Shown here one piece after another: positions 46,577 through 57,056 of a stretch of DNA of 64,000 nt (the first letter of the stretch is position 1; each line of letters starts with the position of its first letter). The DNA comes from CAVZAB01 sp963773155 (GTDB taxonomy: Bacteria; Pseudomonadota; Alphaproteobacteria; Rhizobiales; Beijerinckiaceae). The translations under genes and the position numbers were made by a program. Under the pieces are notes generated by a model. It did no database searches. It was not told the origin of the DNA and saw only the letters and a program-made list of their open reading frames with translations. The stretch lies in NCBI GenBank assembly GCA_963773155.1, contig CAVZAB010000004.1, positions 62,001-126,000 of the forward strand, in the 5' to 3' direction.

Positions 46577-46956
46577 GCTCTAGATCCCTTGCTCCACGAT
46601 TGCCTCAGTCCTTTGGCGACCTCTAGCCATGTGTGACGGCTGTCCAGGCCCGAGGATCCGTGGCCGCCGCCCGCTATCGAGAGATTTTTTGTCCATAACC
46701 GGCACCGCCAAATCGAACGGCAGATGGCATCGAGAAATTTAGTCGAACATCCGCTGCTTTGGCTAATGCTATCGAGAGCGCGCCGTGGTTCAGCGAACGC
46801 AATCGCCGGAAAGGAGGCCGAGCTGGGCGACGGCCGCAGTTTGATTTCAAGCGCAAATCGTGGATTATGAAACGGTCGCCGGAAGTGGCTGCGGCCTTTT
46901 GGCGCTTCTCCCGGTCGGCGGACCGATAGCGTCGCTGAGGCCATGCAGGGTGAGCC
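46577..46956. other. Divergent intergenic region, ~380 bases
   Basis: Between the PQQ dehydrogenase (minus) and the NIPSNAP gene (plus). No gene family is seen; one minus-strand frame of 94 codons has no homology or ribosome site. It should hold the two divergent promoters, but no motif is strong enough to call. Confidence 0.4.
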
Positions 46957-47283
46957 ATGATCTATGAAATGCGGGTCTATCATTGCGTGCCGGGTCGATT
47001 GCCGGCCCTCCTAAACCGTTTCGAGACGCGAACACTCGCGCTCTGGCAGAAGCATGGCATCCGCCAGGCCGGCTTTTTCACGACCCTCATCGGCGAGACC
47101 AACCAGCAGCTTATCTATTTTCTCGCCTGGGATTCGCTCGCCGAGCGCGAAAAGAAATGGAACGCCTTTGTCGCCGATCCCGACTGGATCAAAGCGCGCG
47201 CCGAAACCGAGAAGGACGGCCAGATCGTCGAGAAGGTCGTCAACCAGATTTTAACTCCGACGGCATTTTCATCAGTGAAATGA
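46957..47283 (+). CDS. NIPSNAP family protein
   Basis: A 108-residue alpha/beta barrel dimer protein, opening MIYEMRVYHCVPGRLPALLN, with FFTTLIGETNQQLIYFLAW and W-x-A-F near VADPDW. These match the bacterial NIPSNAP family. The function is unknown; the fold is shared with small heme-free oxygenases. The length is complete. Confidence 0.88.
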   Translation: MIYEMRVYHCVPGRLPALLNRFETRTLALWQKHGIRQAGFFTTLIGETNQQLIYFLAWDSLAEREKKWNAFVADPDWIKARAETEKDGQIVEKVVNQILTPTAFSSVK

Positions 47284-47387
47284 TGGTTAGGCGCGCCTGG
47301 GCCGATGAGCCAGCGACAATTGTCTGCCAGGCTCGGCCATCCGGAGGGCAGACCGCCCTGCCCGGTGCAATCGGTGAGATTAGGGAG

Positions 47388-48212
47388 ATGTCGGTGACCA
47401 AATGCAGGCAGTTCGAAACGTTGGCCGTTGCGTCCTTGGTGGCGCTGCTGTTGCTCACCGGCATGGCGGAGGCTGCCCAATGCGGCAACACGGCCGGTGG
47501 CTTTGAGGCATGGAAGAGGGAATTTGCCGACGAAGCCAAGGGCAAGAATGTCAGCGCCGCGGCCCTCGCCGCTCTAATGACGACCAATTATTCGACTGCA
47601 ACCATTGCCGCCGACCGTGGTCAGAAGAGTTTCCGTTTGTCTCTGGATCAATTTCTCGCCAAACGCGGCGGCTCGGTGATCGTCGCGCGCGGGCGCGCGC
47701 TAAAGCAGTCCGATGCGGCAATGTTTGCTTCCATCCAGCAACGCTACGGCGTGCCGGCGGGGCCGCTGCTGGCCATTTGGGGGATGGAGACGGGCTTTGG
47801 CGCCTCGCGCGGCAACCAGAATACTCTGTCGGCGGTGGCCACGCTCGCCTATGATTGCCGCCGTTCCGCCTATTTCACCGAGCAATTGTACGCGGCTCTG
47901 ACGTTGGTCGATCGCGGGGTCCTCTCGTCAGAAACGCTCGGTTCGATGCACGGCGAAGTTGGTCAGACCCAGTTCCTGCCCAAAAATATTCTCGCTTATG
48001 GTGTCGGCGGCAGCCTCGACAATGCGGCCAATGCGCTGGCTTCGACGGCAAATTTTCTGAAAAGCCATGGCTGGCATGCGGGCACGGGATACCAGCCCGG
48101 CGAAGCCAATTTCGGCGCCATCCAGGCATGGAATGCCGCGTCGGTCTATCAGCAAGCCATCGCGCTGATTGGCCAGCGGATTGACGCAGGCGGCACCGGT
48201 TCGCAACACTGA
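47388..48212 (+). CDS. MltB-type lytic murein transglycosylase
   Basis: A ~274-residue exported enzyme. The signal segment is VASLVALLLLTGMAEAAQC; the cysteine after AEAAQ makes a lipoprotein conceivable, though the lipobox is weak. The catalytic Glu lies in LAIWGMETGFGASRGN. MGS-like contacts follow in MHGEVGQTQFLPKNIL and VGGSLDNAANALASTANFL. It cleaves peptidoglycan glycan strands. ATG at 47388 is used; the GTG two codons later, spaced 6 bases from AGGGAG, is an equally good start. Confidence 0.85.
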   Translation: MSVTKCRQFETLAVASLVALLLLTGMAEAAQCGNTAGGFEAWKREFADEAKGKNVSAAALAALMTTNYSTATIAADRGQKSFRLSLDQFLAKRGGSVIVARGRALKQSDAAMFASIQQRYGVPAGPLLAIWGMETGFGASRGNQNTLSAVATLAYDCRRSAYFTEQLYAALTLVDRGVLSSETLGSMHGEVGQTQFLPKNILAYGVGGSLDNAANALASTANFLKSHGWHAGTGYQPGEANFGAIQAWNAASVYQQAIALIGQRIDAGGTGSQH

Positions 48213-48270
48213 GCCGGTCGATTTGTAACGCCGCGCGGCAGGATGGGCCGCCAAAACCGGCCATCTCCGC

Positions 48271-48927
48271 CTATCGAAGAGTCGAGACGCCGAGCTTGCG
48301 CTCGAGGCGCCGCGCATAGGCGGTAAGCGGATAACACAGGACGAAATAGATAAGCGCCACGAGCCCGTAAATGGCGAAAGGCCGGAACGTCGCATTGGTC
48401 AGAATCTGACTGGCCTTGGTCAATTCGTGATAGCCAACGATTGACGCCAAGGCGGTGCTTTTGACCAGCTGAACAAGGAAGCCAACGGTCGGCGGTATGG
48501 CGATGCGAATGGCCTGGGGCAGAATCACCAACCGCATCTGCAGAATGTAGCGCATGCCCATGCTGGCGCCGGCGTCCCATTGGCCAATCGGAATCGCCGC
48601 GACGCAGCCGCGCCAGATTTCGGTCAAATAGGCACTGGCGTACAAGGAAAGGCTTATCGCTGCGGCGAACAATGGCGACACGTCCAGGCCGAGCAGCGGC
48701 AGGCCGAAAAAAACCAGGAATAATTGCATCAATAATGGCGTGCCTTGGAACAGCTCGACGAAAATTTGGACGAAGCTTTTGGCCCAGGCCCGGCGGCTGA
48801 AGCGAAGCAACAGAAGAAGCAAACCGCCGAGACCGCCGCCGGCAAAAGCGATGAGCGAAAGAAGGAGAGTCCAGCGGGTCGCCAGCAACAAATTGCGGAC
48901 GAGATCCCAAAGCGTGAACTCGCTCAT
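48271..48927 (-). CDS. Polar amino-acid type ABC transporter permease
   Basis: A 218-residue inner-membrane permease with FVELFQGTPLLMQLFLVFF and the EAA-like loop AAIPIGQWDAGASMGMRYIL. It is the last gene of a three-gene importer set whose ATG overlaps the preceding permease stop (ATGA). No ATPase gene follows; the next sequence belongs to the convergent transglycosylase. Confidence 0.88.
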   Translation of the reverse strand: MSEFTLWDLVRNLLLATRWTLLLSLIAFAGGGLGGLLLLLLRFSRRAWAKSFVQIFVELFQGTPLLMQLFLVFFGLPLLGLDVSPLFAAAISLSLYASAYLTEIWRGCVAAIPIGQWDAGASMGMRYILQMRLVILPQAIRIAIPPTVGFLVQLVKSTALASIVGYHELTKASQILTNATFRPFAIYGLVALIYFVLCYPLTAYARRLERKLGVSTLR

Positions 48928-49592
48928 GGCGAGGATCTGGACAGGAACCTGCGCCCGGCCAGGTCGAGGAGGCGTCGCAATGCGATAGCTAAGGCCAGAT
49001 AGATTAGCGTGATGACGAAATAGGTTTCAAAGGCACGAAAGTTTCGGGATTGTATCAAGTCGCCGACATGCGTGAGATCGACGACGGCGATCTGCGAAAC
49101 GACGGCAAATTCGAGCATGACGATGACGATCTGGCTGACCAGCGCCGGAAAGACATTGCCGAGCGCTTGCGGCAGAATGAGCAAGACAAAGACCATGAGA
49201 GGGCGCATGCCGATGGCGCGTCCGGCCTCAGCCTGTCCCTCCGGCACGGCTTCTATTCCGGCCCGCACAATCTCGGTGGCGTAGGCGGTGACATTGATCG
49301 TCATCGCCAGAACGGCGGCTTCGGCGGCGCTCAAGCGCAGGCCAAGCGCCGGGAGGCCAAAAAAAACAAAGAATAGCTGGACGATGAACGGCGTGTTTCG
49401 AATCAGTTCGACATAGGCGGTCATGAACCGGCGAAACCAAACCCTGCCGCTCCGCATCGCCATGGCGCCGCCGATGCCGAGCCCTATGCCCAGCACCGAC
49501 GCAGATGCCGTCAACCCCAGCGTTACCGCGGTACCTTCGACAAAGAGGGCCAGATAGTCGGAGAGGACGCCAAAGTCGAACTGGTAGTCCAC
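48924..49592 (-). CDS. Polar amino-acid type ABC transporter permease
   Basis: A 222-residue permease with YVELIRNTPFIVQLFFVFF and the EAA loop EAVPEGQAEAGRAIGMRPLM. GTG start 7 bases after the binding-protein stop. It pairs with the product of 48271 to form the import channel. Confidence 0.88.
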   Translation of the reverse strand: MDYQFDFGVLSDYLALFVEGTAVTLGLTASASVLGIGLGIGGAMAMRSGRVWFRRFMTAYVELIRNTPFIVQLFFVFFGLPALGLRLSAAEAAVLAMTINVTAYATEIVRAGIEAVPEGQAEAGRAIGMRPLMVFVLLILPQALGNVFPALVSQIVIVMLEFAVVSQIAVVDLTHVGDLIQSRNFRAFETYFVITLIYLALAIALRRLLDLAGRRFLSRSSP

Positions 49593-49599
49593 ACCCGGC

Positions 49600-50397
49600 T
49601 CAAAGGTCCTGGGGCAGCGGCAACATCAGCCATTTCCTTGAAACCGCATCGAGACTTCCGTCCTTCTTCATGGCTGCAATGGTTTCATCGACTTTCGCCT
49701 TCAGCCGCGGCTGACCTTTGTTCAATGCGATATGGTCGGGCGAATTCATTAGCTGAAATTTCTGTTCCGGTTCAATCGACGGGTGTTTCGCAAGCACCGA
49801 GGCACCAACGTCGTTGCCGACCACCATTAATTGAACCTGGCCCGCGAGGAAGGCCGAAATCACCCCATTGTAGTCGCTGAACCGCTTGATATCGGTTCCG
49901 GCAGGTGCCACTTCGGTGACCGAACTATCTTCGAGCGTACCACGATTGACCGCGACGCTCTTACCCTTCAAATCCGCGGCACTCGTCACCGCCAGGGCCT
50001 TCGGTCCCATCACGGCTATGTAATAGGGCGCATAGGGAGCGGTAAAATCAATGACCTTTTCACGCTCTGGATTCTTGCCGACGCTGACCAACAGATTGAC
50101 TTTGTGCTCGGTCAAATAGGGAATCCGGTTCTGGCCGGTAATACCGACCAGTTCGGCTTTCACGTTGAGCGCCTTGGCGAGCATCTCGATAACGTCAATG
50201 TCGTAACCCTGCGACTTCATATCGGTGCCAGCGGATGAAAAAGGTGGAAAATCTTCGAAAATGCCAACCTTCAGCACACCCGATTTCGTGATGTCGTCGA
50301 GTTCATCGGCCCGTGCCGCTGCGGCAACTTGCAGTAAGGCTGCGAGACTCAACGCTGACAAAAGGCTGAGGGGCTTGATTGCCGGCATGTTGCCCAT
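49600..50397 (-). CDS. Amino-acid type ABC transporter substrate-binding protein
   Basis: A 265-residue periplasmic SBP_bac_3 protein. The ATG at 50397 follows AGGAGAAACC. The signal peptide is LLSALSLAALLQVAAAARA. The mature protein shows SGVLKVGIFEDFPPFSSAG, QGYDIDVIEMLAKALNV and a GKSVAVNRGTLED segment. It heads the SBP-permease-permease set. The ATPase needed to drive this importer is not in the window, so it may share one encoded elsewhere. Confidence 0.88.
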   Translation of the reverse strand: MGNMPAIKPLSLLSALSLAALLQVAAAARADELDDITKSGVLKVGIFEDFPPFSSAGTDMKSQGYDIDVIEMLAKALNVKAELVGITGQNRIPYLTEHKVNLLVSVGKNPEREKVIDFTAPYAPYYIAVMGPKALAVTSAADLKGKSVAVNRGTLEDSSVTEVAPAGTDIKRFSDYNGVISAFLAGQVQLMVVGNDVGASVLAKHPSIEPEQKFQLMNSPDHIALNKGQPRLKAKVDETIAAMKKDGSLDAVSRKWLMLPLPQDL

Positions 50398-50541
50398 GAT
50401 GGTTTCTCCTGTTGCCGCGGATAGGGAGCCAGTATCCGTCGCAAACCGAACAAACTTCAAGCGATATTATAGAGGCCCGACTGCGCCGTAGTCTGCGCTT
50501 CGCCACCGCGCCTGAGCAACCAGCGGCAACGTCTTGGACGC

Positions 50542-52968
50542 CTAGGACCGCAGAATGGCGCCGGTTCGGCGAGCGACTTCCGCAATCACCCGTTTCATCA
50601 GCGCCTCGATTTCTGCATCGGTCATGGTCTTTTCGCGGGGTTGCAGCACAACCGTGACAGCGAGCGATTTCTTGCCGGCCGGAATGGCCTGGCCCTCGTA
50701 GACGTCGAAGATCGAAGCTCTGACGATTAGCTGGCGATCGGCCGCCTGGACCGCGCGCAGCAAGTCGGCCGCGCTTACATCGCGGTCGACAACGAAGGCA
50801 AAATCACGCTCGAGCGGCATCAATTCCGGCAATTCGAGCTTCGGCTTGCTCTTGGTCGGCTTGGCCTTGGGCTCGGGCAACAGATCGAGTATGAGTTCGA
50901 AACCGCACAGCGGTCCCGCGATGCCGAGGGCGTCCAGTACTTCCGGATGAAATTCGCCGAAACTGCCAAGCCGCGTCTTCGGCCCAAACTGGATAGAGCC
51001 GGAACGGCCGGGGTGAAACCATTCGGGTCCACCCGCCACCAGTTGAAGGCCGGCAAGTGGTACGCCCAAGGCCGAGAGCAGACCGAGACTGTCGGCCTTG
51101 GCGTCGAAGGCGTCGACATGAACAAGCCGGCCAGACCAGTGCCGCCCCGAACCATAGGTTTTGGCGCTGAGCCGTCGCACCGCCGCCGCCGCGATTCTTT
51201 GATCGGATTCGCCGTCGCCGAGGAAGATCTGCCCGACCTCGAAGAGTGCGACGTCGCCAATACCACGGTCGGCATTGCGCTGGGCCGCGGCAAGCAGACC
51301 GGGCAGAAGCGAAGGCCGCATATCGGACAGGTCGGCGGCAATCGGATTGGCGAGTGCCAGACGCGGATCGCCCCCGCCAAACAAAGCCGCCGCCGGGTTG
51401 CCGATGAACGACCAGGTCACGGCTTCGACAAGGCCGCGCGCTGCGAGGGCACGTTTGGCTGTCCGGGTCCGCCGCTGCAAAAAACTCAGCACCGGCTTGG
51501 CCACAACGGCATCGAGACGTGGCAGCGGTGTCGCCGCGACCCGGTCGAGGCCGGCGATACGCACCACCTCCTCGACAATATCGGCCTTGCCCTCGATATC
51601 GGGGCGCCAGCTCGGTACCAGAACGCTCGTCCGCGCGGCGCCTTTTGTATGCAGCTGAAAGCCGAGCCGCTCAAGAATTGTCTGTGTCTCGGCAACCGGC
51701 AGGGACAGACCGGTGAGCCGCGCCACTTCGGAGAACGGAAAGTCGATCGTCCGGTCGGGTTGCCGCGGCTCGCCCGCGATGAAAATATTTGAGGGCGTGC
51801 CCTGGCATAATTCGAGGACGAAATGCGTCGCAAGTTCGAGGCCGGGCAGACAGAAGGCCGGATCGACGCCGCGTTCAAAGCGGTAGCGGGCGTCGCTGTT
51901 AATGTTCAGCGCCCGCCCGGATTGCGCAATATTGCCCGGATCCCACAGCGCGCTTTCGATCAGCACATCGGTTGTTTGCGCATCGCAGCCGGAATGTTGA
52001 CCGCCCATGATTCCGGCAATCGATTCCAGCCCGCCTTCATCGCAAATTACCACGGTGTCGTGGCCAAGCTGGTATTTGCGGCCGTCAAGCGCCAGAATTT
52101 CCTCGCCGGACCTGGCCCGCCGGACCTGAAGATTGCCGCGCACCTTGCCGGCGTCGAAGACATGCAGCGGCCGGCCGCGGTCGAAGGTCAGATAATTGGT
52201 GATGTCGACCAGCGCATTGATCGGCCGCAGGCCGATCGCTTGTAGCCGCTTCTGAATCCAGTCGGGCGAGGGCCCATTGCGGACGCCGCGCACCAGGCGC
52301 AAGGCGAAGGCCGGGCAGAGATGGCGGTCTAGCGGATCGAAAGCGAGGTCGACCGATACCGGACAGGCGAAATGGCCGGGAACGGGACGAACCGGCCGGT
52401 CCTTGAGGGTGCCGAGACCGGCTGCCGCGAGATCTCGGGCAATGCCGTGGACCGAAGTCGCATCGGGCCGGTTCGGCGTCAGATTGATTTCGATCGTCGG
52501 ATCACCGAGCTCGGCATAATCGACAAAGCGGGCGCCGATTGGCGCATCGGCCGGCAATTCGATAATCCCATCGTGCTCATCCGACAGCATGAGTTCGGCT
52601 TTCGAACAGAGCATGCCATTCAATTCGACGCCGCGAATGACGCCTTTGCCAAGCGTGATGCGTTTGCCGGGAATATAGGTGCCGGGTGCCGAAAAGACGC
52701 TCTTCATTCCGGTTCGCGCATTGGGCGCGCCGCAGACGACCTGGACCGGGTCGCCCGCCCCCGTGTCGACGAGGCAGACGCGCAGCCGGTCGGCGTTAGG
52801 GTGCGGCCGCGCCTCGATCACGCTGGCAATGGTGAAATCGCCCAGGGCCCGGGCCGGATCTGCAACCGACTCGACCTCGAGCCCAATCCGCGTCATCGCC
52901 TCGACAAGCGGGCTGAGCTCCACCCGCGTATCGAGATGATCCTTCAGCCAGGCTAGGGTGAACTTCAT
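50542..52968 (-). CDS. pheT: Phenylalanine--tRNA ligase beta subunit
   Basis: An 808-residue subunit of the heterotetrameric synthetase that charges tRNA-Phe. In order: an OB-fold tRNA-binding domain ([20 protein letters not shown]), B3/4 editing (residues ~200-380), B5 ([20 protein letters not shown]), a catalytic-like core and the C-terminal FDX-ACB anticodon domain ([20 protein letters not shown]). The frame is intact and of normal length. It follows pheS by 10 bases. Confidence 0.96.
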   Translation of the reverse strand: MKFTLAWLKDHLDTRVELSPLVEAMTRIGLEVESVADPARALGDFTIASVIEARPHPNADRLRVCLVDTGAGDPVQVVCGAPNARTGMKSVFSAPGTYIPGKRITLGKGVIRGVELNGMLCSKAELMLSDEHDGIIELPADAPIGARFVDYAELGDPTIEINLTPNRPDATSVHGIARDLAAAGLGTLKDRPVRPVPGHFACPVSVDLAFDPLDRHLCPAFALRLVRGVRNGPSPDWIQKRLQAIGLRPINALVDITNYLTFDRGRPLHVFDAGKVRGNLQVRRARSGEEILALDGRKYQLGHDTVVICDEGGLESIAGIMGGQHSGCDAQTTDVLIESALWDPGNIAQSGRALNINSDARYRFERGVDPAFCLPGLELATHFVLELCQGTPSNIFIAGEPRQPDRTIDFPFSEVARLTGLSLPVAETQTILERLGFQLHTKGAARTSVLVPSWRPDIEGKADIVEEVVRIAGLDRVAATPLPRLDAVVAKPVLSFLQRRTRTAKRALAARGLVEAVTWSFIGNPAAALFGGGDPRLALANPIAADLSDMRPSLLPGLLAAAQRNADRGIGDVALFEVGQIFLGDGESDQRIAAAAVRRLSAKTYGSGRHWSGRLVHVDAFDAKADSLGLLSALGVPLAGLQLVAGGPEWFHPGRSGSIQFGPKTRLGSFGEFHPEVLDALGIAGPLCGFELILDLLPEPKAKPTKSKPKLELPELMPLERDFAFVVDRDVSAADLLRAVQAADRQLIVRASIFDVYEGQAIPAGKKSLAVTVVLQPREKTMTDAEIEALMKRVIAEVARRTGAILRS

Positions 52969-52978
52969 CGGCGCGGTC

Positions 52979-54061
52979 TCAAGAGCTGAGGCCGCCGGCC
53001 AGGGTTGGCACGTCGAGAGTGCGGAAGCCGAAATGCGTGAGCCAGCGCGCGTCCGCCTCGAAGAATTGCCGCAGATCCGGCATGCCGTATTTCAGCATCG
53101 CGATGCGGTCGATGCCCATGCCCCAGGCAAAGCCCTGATAGACATCGGGATCGACGCCGCAATTGGAGAGGACATTGGGATGGACCATGCCGCAGCCCAA
53201 GATCTCCAGCCAATCCTCACCCTCGCCGAAGCGGATCTCGCCACCCTGCCGGCGGCATTGGATGTCGACTTCCATCGAGGGTTCGGTAAACGGAAAGAAC
53301 GAGGGTCGAAAACGCATCTTGACCTGGGCAACCTCGAAGAACGCCTTGCAGAATTCCTCAAGAATCCATTTCAGGTGGCCGAGATGGGCACTCTTGTCGA
53401 CGACGAGGCCCTCGACCTGGTGGAACATCGGCGTATGAGTCTGATCGGAATCGCAGCGATAGGTGCGGCCCGGGCAGATAACGCGGATCGGCGGCGCCTG
53501 CGCAAGCATGGTACGAACCTGGACCGGGCTCGTATGCGTACGCAGCAATTTCCGCTCGCCGTCGGCACCTCGGTCGAAGAAGAAAGTGTCGTGCATGTCG
53601 CGGGCCGGATGGCCCGGCGGGAAATTCAGGCGAGTGAAATTATAATCGTCGGTTTCGATATCCGGCCCTTCGGCGACCGAAAACCCCAGATCGGCAAATA
53701 TTGCGGTGAGTTCGTCGGTCACCTGCGAAATCGGGTGAATACGGCCGATTTCAATGCCGTATTCGCGCACCGGCAAGGTGCAATCGACCCGCTCCGCCTG
53801 AAGCCGAAGGGCAAGGGCCGTCCGTTTCAAAACGGCGCGGCGCTCGGCAAGGGCAGCCGACAGCCTGTCCTTGAGCGCGTTGATTGCGGCGCCGCGGTGC
53901 TTGCGTTCTTCTGGCGCCATGGCGCCGAGGCCGGCGAGGATGACCGACACCGACCCCTTCTTGCCGAAGGCGGCAATCCGCACTGCCTCGAGCGCGGTTT
54001 CGTCGGCCGCCGCGGCAATATTATTCAGGATCTGGGTTTCGAGGAGCTCGAGATCGGACAT
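52979..54061 (-). CDS. pheS: Phenylalanine--tRNA ligase alpha subunit
   Basis: A 360-residue catalytic subunit. It has an N-terminal coiled coil (~1-85), then class II synthetase motif 2 ([20 protein letters not shown] with [15 protein letters not shown]) and motif 3 ([16 protein letters not shown]). It activates phenylalanine and binds pheT's product. It lies between rplT and pheT in the classical order infC-rpmI-rplT-pheS-pheT. Confidence 0.96.
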   Translation of the reverse strand: MSDLELLETQILNNIAAAADETALEAVRIAAFGKKGSVSVILAGLGAMAPEERKHRGAAINALKDRLSAALAERRAVLKRTALALRLQAERVDCTLPVREYGIEIGRIHPISQVTDELTAIFADLGFSVAEGPDIETDDYNFTRLNFPPGHPARDMHDTFFFDRGADGERKLLRTHTSPVQVRTMLAQAPPIRVICPGRTYRCDSDQTHTPMFHQVEGLVVDKSAHLGHLKWILEEFCKAFFEVAQVKMRFRPSFFPFTEPSMEVDIQCRRQGGEIRFGEGEDWLEILGCGMVHPNVLSNCGVDPDVYQGFAWGMGIDRIAMLKYGMPDLRQFFEADARWLTHFGFRTLDVPTLAGGLSS

Positions 54062-54150
54062 ATTATCCCGCGCGAATAAGCGAAAGAGCGTCCTCGTTCA
54101 GGCTCGGCCGCGCCCATGTGGCGTCGGCCGCAGACCGCCGGACCTGCGGT

Positions 54151-54519
54151 TCAGGCTGCCGCGGCCGGCAACCCGGCCTTGACTTTTTCGACAATTGCCT
54201 TGAATGCCGCCGGTTCGTGGATCGCGAGTTCGGACAGAACCTTGCGATCGACGCTGACGCCGCTCTTAGCCAGACCGTCGATAAACCGGCTGTAGGTCAG
54301 GCCGAATTCGCGCACCGCCGCATTGAGCCTTTGGATCCACAAGGCCCGAAACGTCCGCTTTTTATTCTTGCGGTCGCGATAGGCATATTGCATCGACTTG
54401 TCGACCGCCTGCTTGGCCACGCGGATCGTATTCTTGCGGCGGCCATAGAAGCCCTTGGCGGCCTTCAATGTCTTCTTGTGTTTGGCGTGCGAACTAACGC
54501 CGCGTTTGACGCGTGCCAT
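54151..54519 (-). CDS. rplT: 50S ribosomal protein L20
   Basis: A 122-residue protein, [20 protein letters not shown] onward, with the [20 protein letters not shown] helix. It is essential for early 50S assembly and binds 23S rRNA. In many bacteria it also represses translation of rpmI-rplT; no such site was examined in detail here. Confidence 0.97.
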   Translation of the reverse strand: MARVKRGVSSHAKHKKTLKAAKGFYGRRKNTIRVAKQAVDKSMQYAYRDRKNKKRTFRALWIQRLNAAVREFGLTYSRFIDGLAKSGVSVDRKVLSELAIHEPAAFKAIVEKVKAGLPAAAA

Positions 54520-54566
54520 CTGAATTCTCCGAGGTTGTCGCTAAAGCAGTCCCGGTCGAGCGAACG

Positions 54567-54767
54567 TCAGCCGTTCGGCAGGAAGAACTTCTTGATATTG
54601 TCACCATCGCTTTTGAACAGGACGCTGGTGCCGCGGAGATTGCGAATCTGCTTGTTCGTCCGCTTGATCATCCCGTGCCGCTTGCCAGCCTGCGTATAGA
54701 TGACCTTTCCGGTGCCGGTGATTTTGAAGCGCTTCTTGGCGCTCGACTTGGTTTTCAACTTGGGCAT
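54567..54767 (-). CDS. rpmI: 50S ribosomal protein L35
   Basis: A 66-residue basic protein, [20 protein letters not shown] onward, with [18 protein letters not shown]. Length and sequence are typical. It is co-transcribed with rplT, 47 bases downstream. Confidence 0.96.
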   Translation of the reverse strand: MPKLKTKSSAKKRFKITGTGKVIYTQAGKRHGMIKRTNKQIRNLRGTSVLFKSDGDNIKKFFLPNG

Positions 54768-55033
54768 TTCGCTGTCTCCGAAGGACGGTCTACCCCGTCA
54801 GGTTCGGGAAGAATCCAAGGATCCGTCCGCTGTTCACAAAAGCAAAACGAACCGCCACGGCAGCCCTTAATCGGCCGGGCGATTCGGAGGCGGCGTTATA
54901 AGCGCAAAAGACCTGGTTTGGCAAGGCCGCTCGACCGGCCGTTCGCTTTGCTGTGCGTGGGGCGAATTGGGGTCCCGTTGCAAGCGCCCGCCCGGTGGAA
55001 GGACGGGGCGGCCGTGGCGCAGCGCCCGGCCGT

Positions 55034-55573
55034 CTATTTTGGCGCCAGCACCATGATCATTTGGCGGCCGTCCAGGGACGGCTCTGCCTCGACCTTGGCG
55101 AGCGTCGCCGTCTCGTCGCGTACCCGGTTCAGCAATTTGTAGCCGAGATCCTGGTGGGCCATTTCGCGGCCGCGAAAGCGCAAGGTGATCTTGACTTTGT
55201 CGCCCTCTTCGAAAAACCGTCGGACCGAACGCATCTTGACCTCGTAATCATGGTTGTCGATGCCCGGCCGCAGTTTGATTTCCTTGACCTCGACGATCTT
55301 TTGCTTCTTGCGGGCCTCGGCGGCCTTCTTTTTCTCCAGGAAGCGAAACTTGGTGTAATCGAGAATGCGGCAAACCGGTGGCACCTTGTTAGGGACGATT
55401 TCGACCAAATCAAAGCCGGCCTCCTCGGCGAGCTGCAGGGCGTCGGCTATTGCCATGGCGCCGCGATTCTGTCCTTCAAAGTCAATAAGTTGAACTTCCC
55501 GGGCACGAATTTCGCGGTTAATCAGCGGTCCGTCCTTCTGCGGGACCTGGGTAGCTTTCATAGGGCGTCGAAT
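55034..55573 (-). CDS. infC: Translation initiation factor IF-3 (AUU start)
   Basis: A ~179-residue initiation factor with the N-domain ([20 protein letters not shown]), linker and C-domain ([32 protein letters not shown]). The start is called at ATT (55573): AGGAG sits 8 bases upstream, and the resulting M-R-R-P-M-K-A opening matches alphaproteobacterial IF-3 (M-R-R-P-x-K-A). The ATG four codons later lacks its own ribosome site at proper spacing. An AUU start is the known device by which IF-3 limits its own synthesis. A sigma-70-like promoter lies ~90-115 bases upstream. Confidence 0.93.
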   Translation of the reverse strand: MRRPMKATQVPQKDGPLINREIRAREVQLIDFEGQNRGAMAIADALQLAEEAGFDLVEIVPNKVPPVCRILDYTKFRFLEKKKAAEARKKQKIVEVKEIKLRPGIDNHDYEVKMRSVRRFFEEGDKVKITLRFRGREMAHQDLGYKLLNRVRDETATLAKVEAEPSLDGRQMIMVLAPK

Positions 55574-55659
55574 GGGTGTCTCTCCTTTTTGTGAATGAGC
55601 CGGACCCGCGTGCCAGAGGCACCTGTCGCAGCCTTGCGCTGACGACCGGACCCGCGCGA

Positions 55660-55688
55660 AGCATTGTCGGATTGGCTGGCCAAGTCAA
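55660..55688 (-). promoter_or_regulatory. Candidate sigma-70 promoter for infC
   Basis: On the minus strand TTGACT (55688-55683) and AATGCT (55665-55660) are separated by exactly 17 bases. Transcription would start near 55652 and give an ~80-base leader before the infC AUU codon. Confidence 0.45.
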
Positions 55689-55742
55689 CTGAATGCGACG
55701 GAAATGCATAAGGAATTCGCAAAGAGCGATGCGCAATTGGCG

Positions 55743-56951
55743 TCACCGCCGCGGCACGAGCAATTCGGCATAGGTATCGAGCGTCGCCAAGCACATCTGC
55801 GCCAGCGAGAAATGCTGCTCGACGTGCCGGCGCGCGCGTAGCGCGAGCGCATCGGTGGCGGAAGCGCCGAGCGCCAGCGCCGCTGCAATGGCTGCAGCAA
55901 GACCGGCCGCATCCCCCGCCGGCACCCGCCATCCCGTGCGATCCTGCTCGCTGGATTCCGGCGGTGCCAGGACAGTCTCGGGAACCGCGCCCAGGTCGGA
56001 GACAATGACTGGCGTTCCCATGGCCTGAGCCTCAACGGCAACGCGCCCGAAGGCCTCTGGCTCGGTTGAAGGAACCGTCACCACGGCGGCCGCCAAATAG
56101 GCGGCGGGCATGTCGGCACAATGGCCGACCCGCCGCACCATGCCGGCGAGGCCGGCCTTTTCGACCATCACATCGAGTTCTTGGAGATAGGCCTTGCGGC
56201 CTTGATCGTCGCCGGCCATCACAAAGGTGACGCCGCGCATGCCCTGCGCCTTGAGGATCTCGGCGGCGGCGATGAAGGTGCGCTGCCCCTTCCAGCCGGT
56301 CAACCGGGCCGCCAGAAGGATGATCCGGTCGCCGGCCGCAACCCCCCAGGCCTGGCGCAGACCGGCCACCCTTTTTGGCGCCACCGCGTCCGGCGCGAAA
56401 AGCTTCAGATCGATGCCGCGGTGGATGATCCGCACCCGTTCTTTGGCGAATGGATAGGCGCTGGCAATCAGGCCGGCGGTATAGTTCGAATTGGCGATCA
56501 CCGCATCGCCGCGCGCCATCACCGAATTGTAGCGAAGCTTGATCGCCGATGTGCCGGCATAGCTGCCGTGATAGGTGGTGACAAACGGGGTCCGGGTTCG
56601 CCGGCACGCGGCAAGGGCAACCCACGCCGGCGCGCGCGAGCGGGCATGGACGAGATCGATCTTTTCCTCGCGCACCAGACGCGCCAGCCTGCCGACATTG
56701 ACAGCCATGGCGAGCGGGTTCTTGGTGCGCGCCGGGAAGGGGATAAAGACCCCACCCTTGGCCTGCAATTCGCTGACGAGGCGACCGCCATCGCTGGCGA
56801 CCAGCGCTCGCGCGCCGGCCTCGGCCAGCGCCGCAGCAATGTCGAGGGTCGTGCGCTCGGCGCCCCCCGCATCGAGTTCAGGCACGAGCTGCAATACAAT
56901 CCGCCCGGCGAGTCGGCGGTGGGAATTGGCGCCCGGCCGCGCTTGGCTCAT
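55743..56951 (-). CDS. Glycosyltransferase family 4 protein
   Basis: A 402-residue GT-B fold glycosyltransferase. The N-terminal acceptor domain has VPELDAGGAERTTLDIAAAL. The C-terminal nucleotide-sugar domain has the E-x7-E motif in EPEAFGRVAVEAQAMGTPVI. It transfers a sugar from a nucleotide donor, probably in lipopolysaccharide or exopolysaccharide assembly at the cytosolic membrane face. It stands alone downstream of the divergent hydrolase gene. Confidence 0.88.
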   Translation of the reverse strand: MSQARPGANSHRRLAGRIVLQLVPELDAGGAERTTLDIAAALAEAGARALVASDGGRLVSELQAKGGVFIPFPARTKNPLAMAVNVGRLARLVREEKIDLVHARSRAPAWVALAACRRTRTPFVTTYHGSYAGTSAIKLRYNSVMARGDAVIANSNYTAGLIASAYPFAKERVRIIHRGIDLKLFAPDAVAPKRVAGLRQAWGVAAGDRIILLAARLTGWKGQRTFIAAAEILKAQGMRGVTFVMAGDDQGRKAYLQELDVMVEKAGLAGMVRRVGHCADMPAAYLAAAVVTVPSTEPEAFGRVAVEAQAMGTPVIVSDLGAVPETVLAPPESSEQDRTGWRVPAGDAAGLAAAIAAALALGASATDALALRARRHVEQHFSLAQMCLATLDTYAELLVPRR

Positions 56952-57056
56952 GGCGCGCTGCGCCCGGCCGCTGACCGATAAATGCGGGACCGTCCCGCGG
57001 CCTGCTGCATCATGATAGAACCTGCCGCCGAATCATCCCGCACAATAGGCGCCTGT

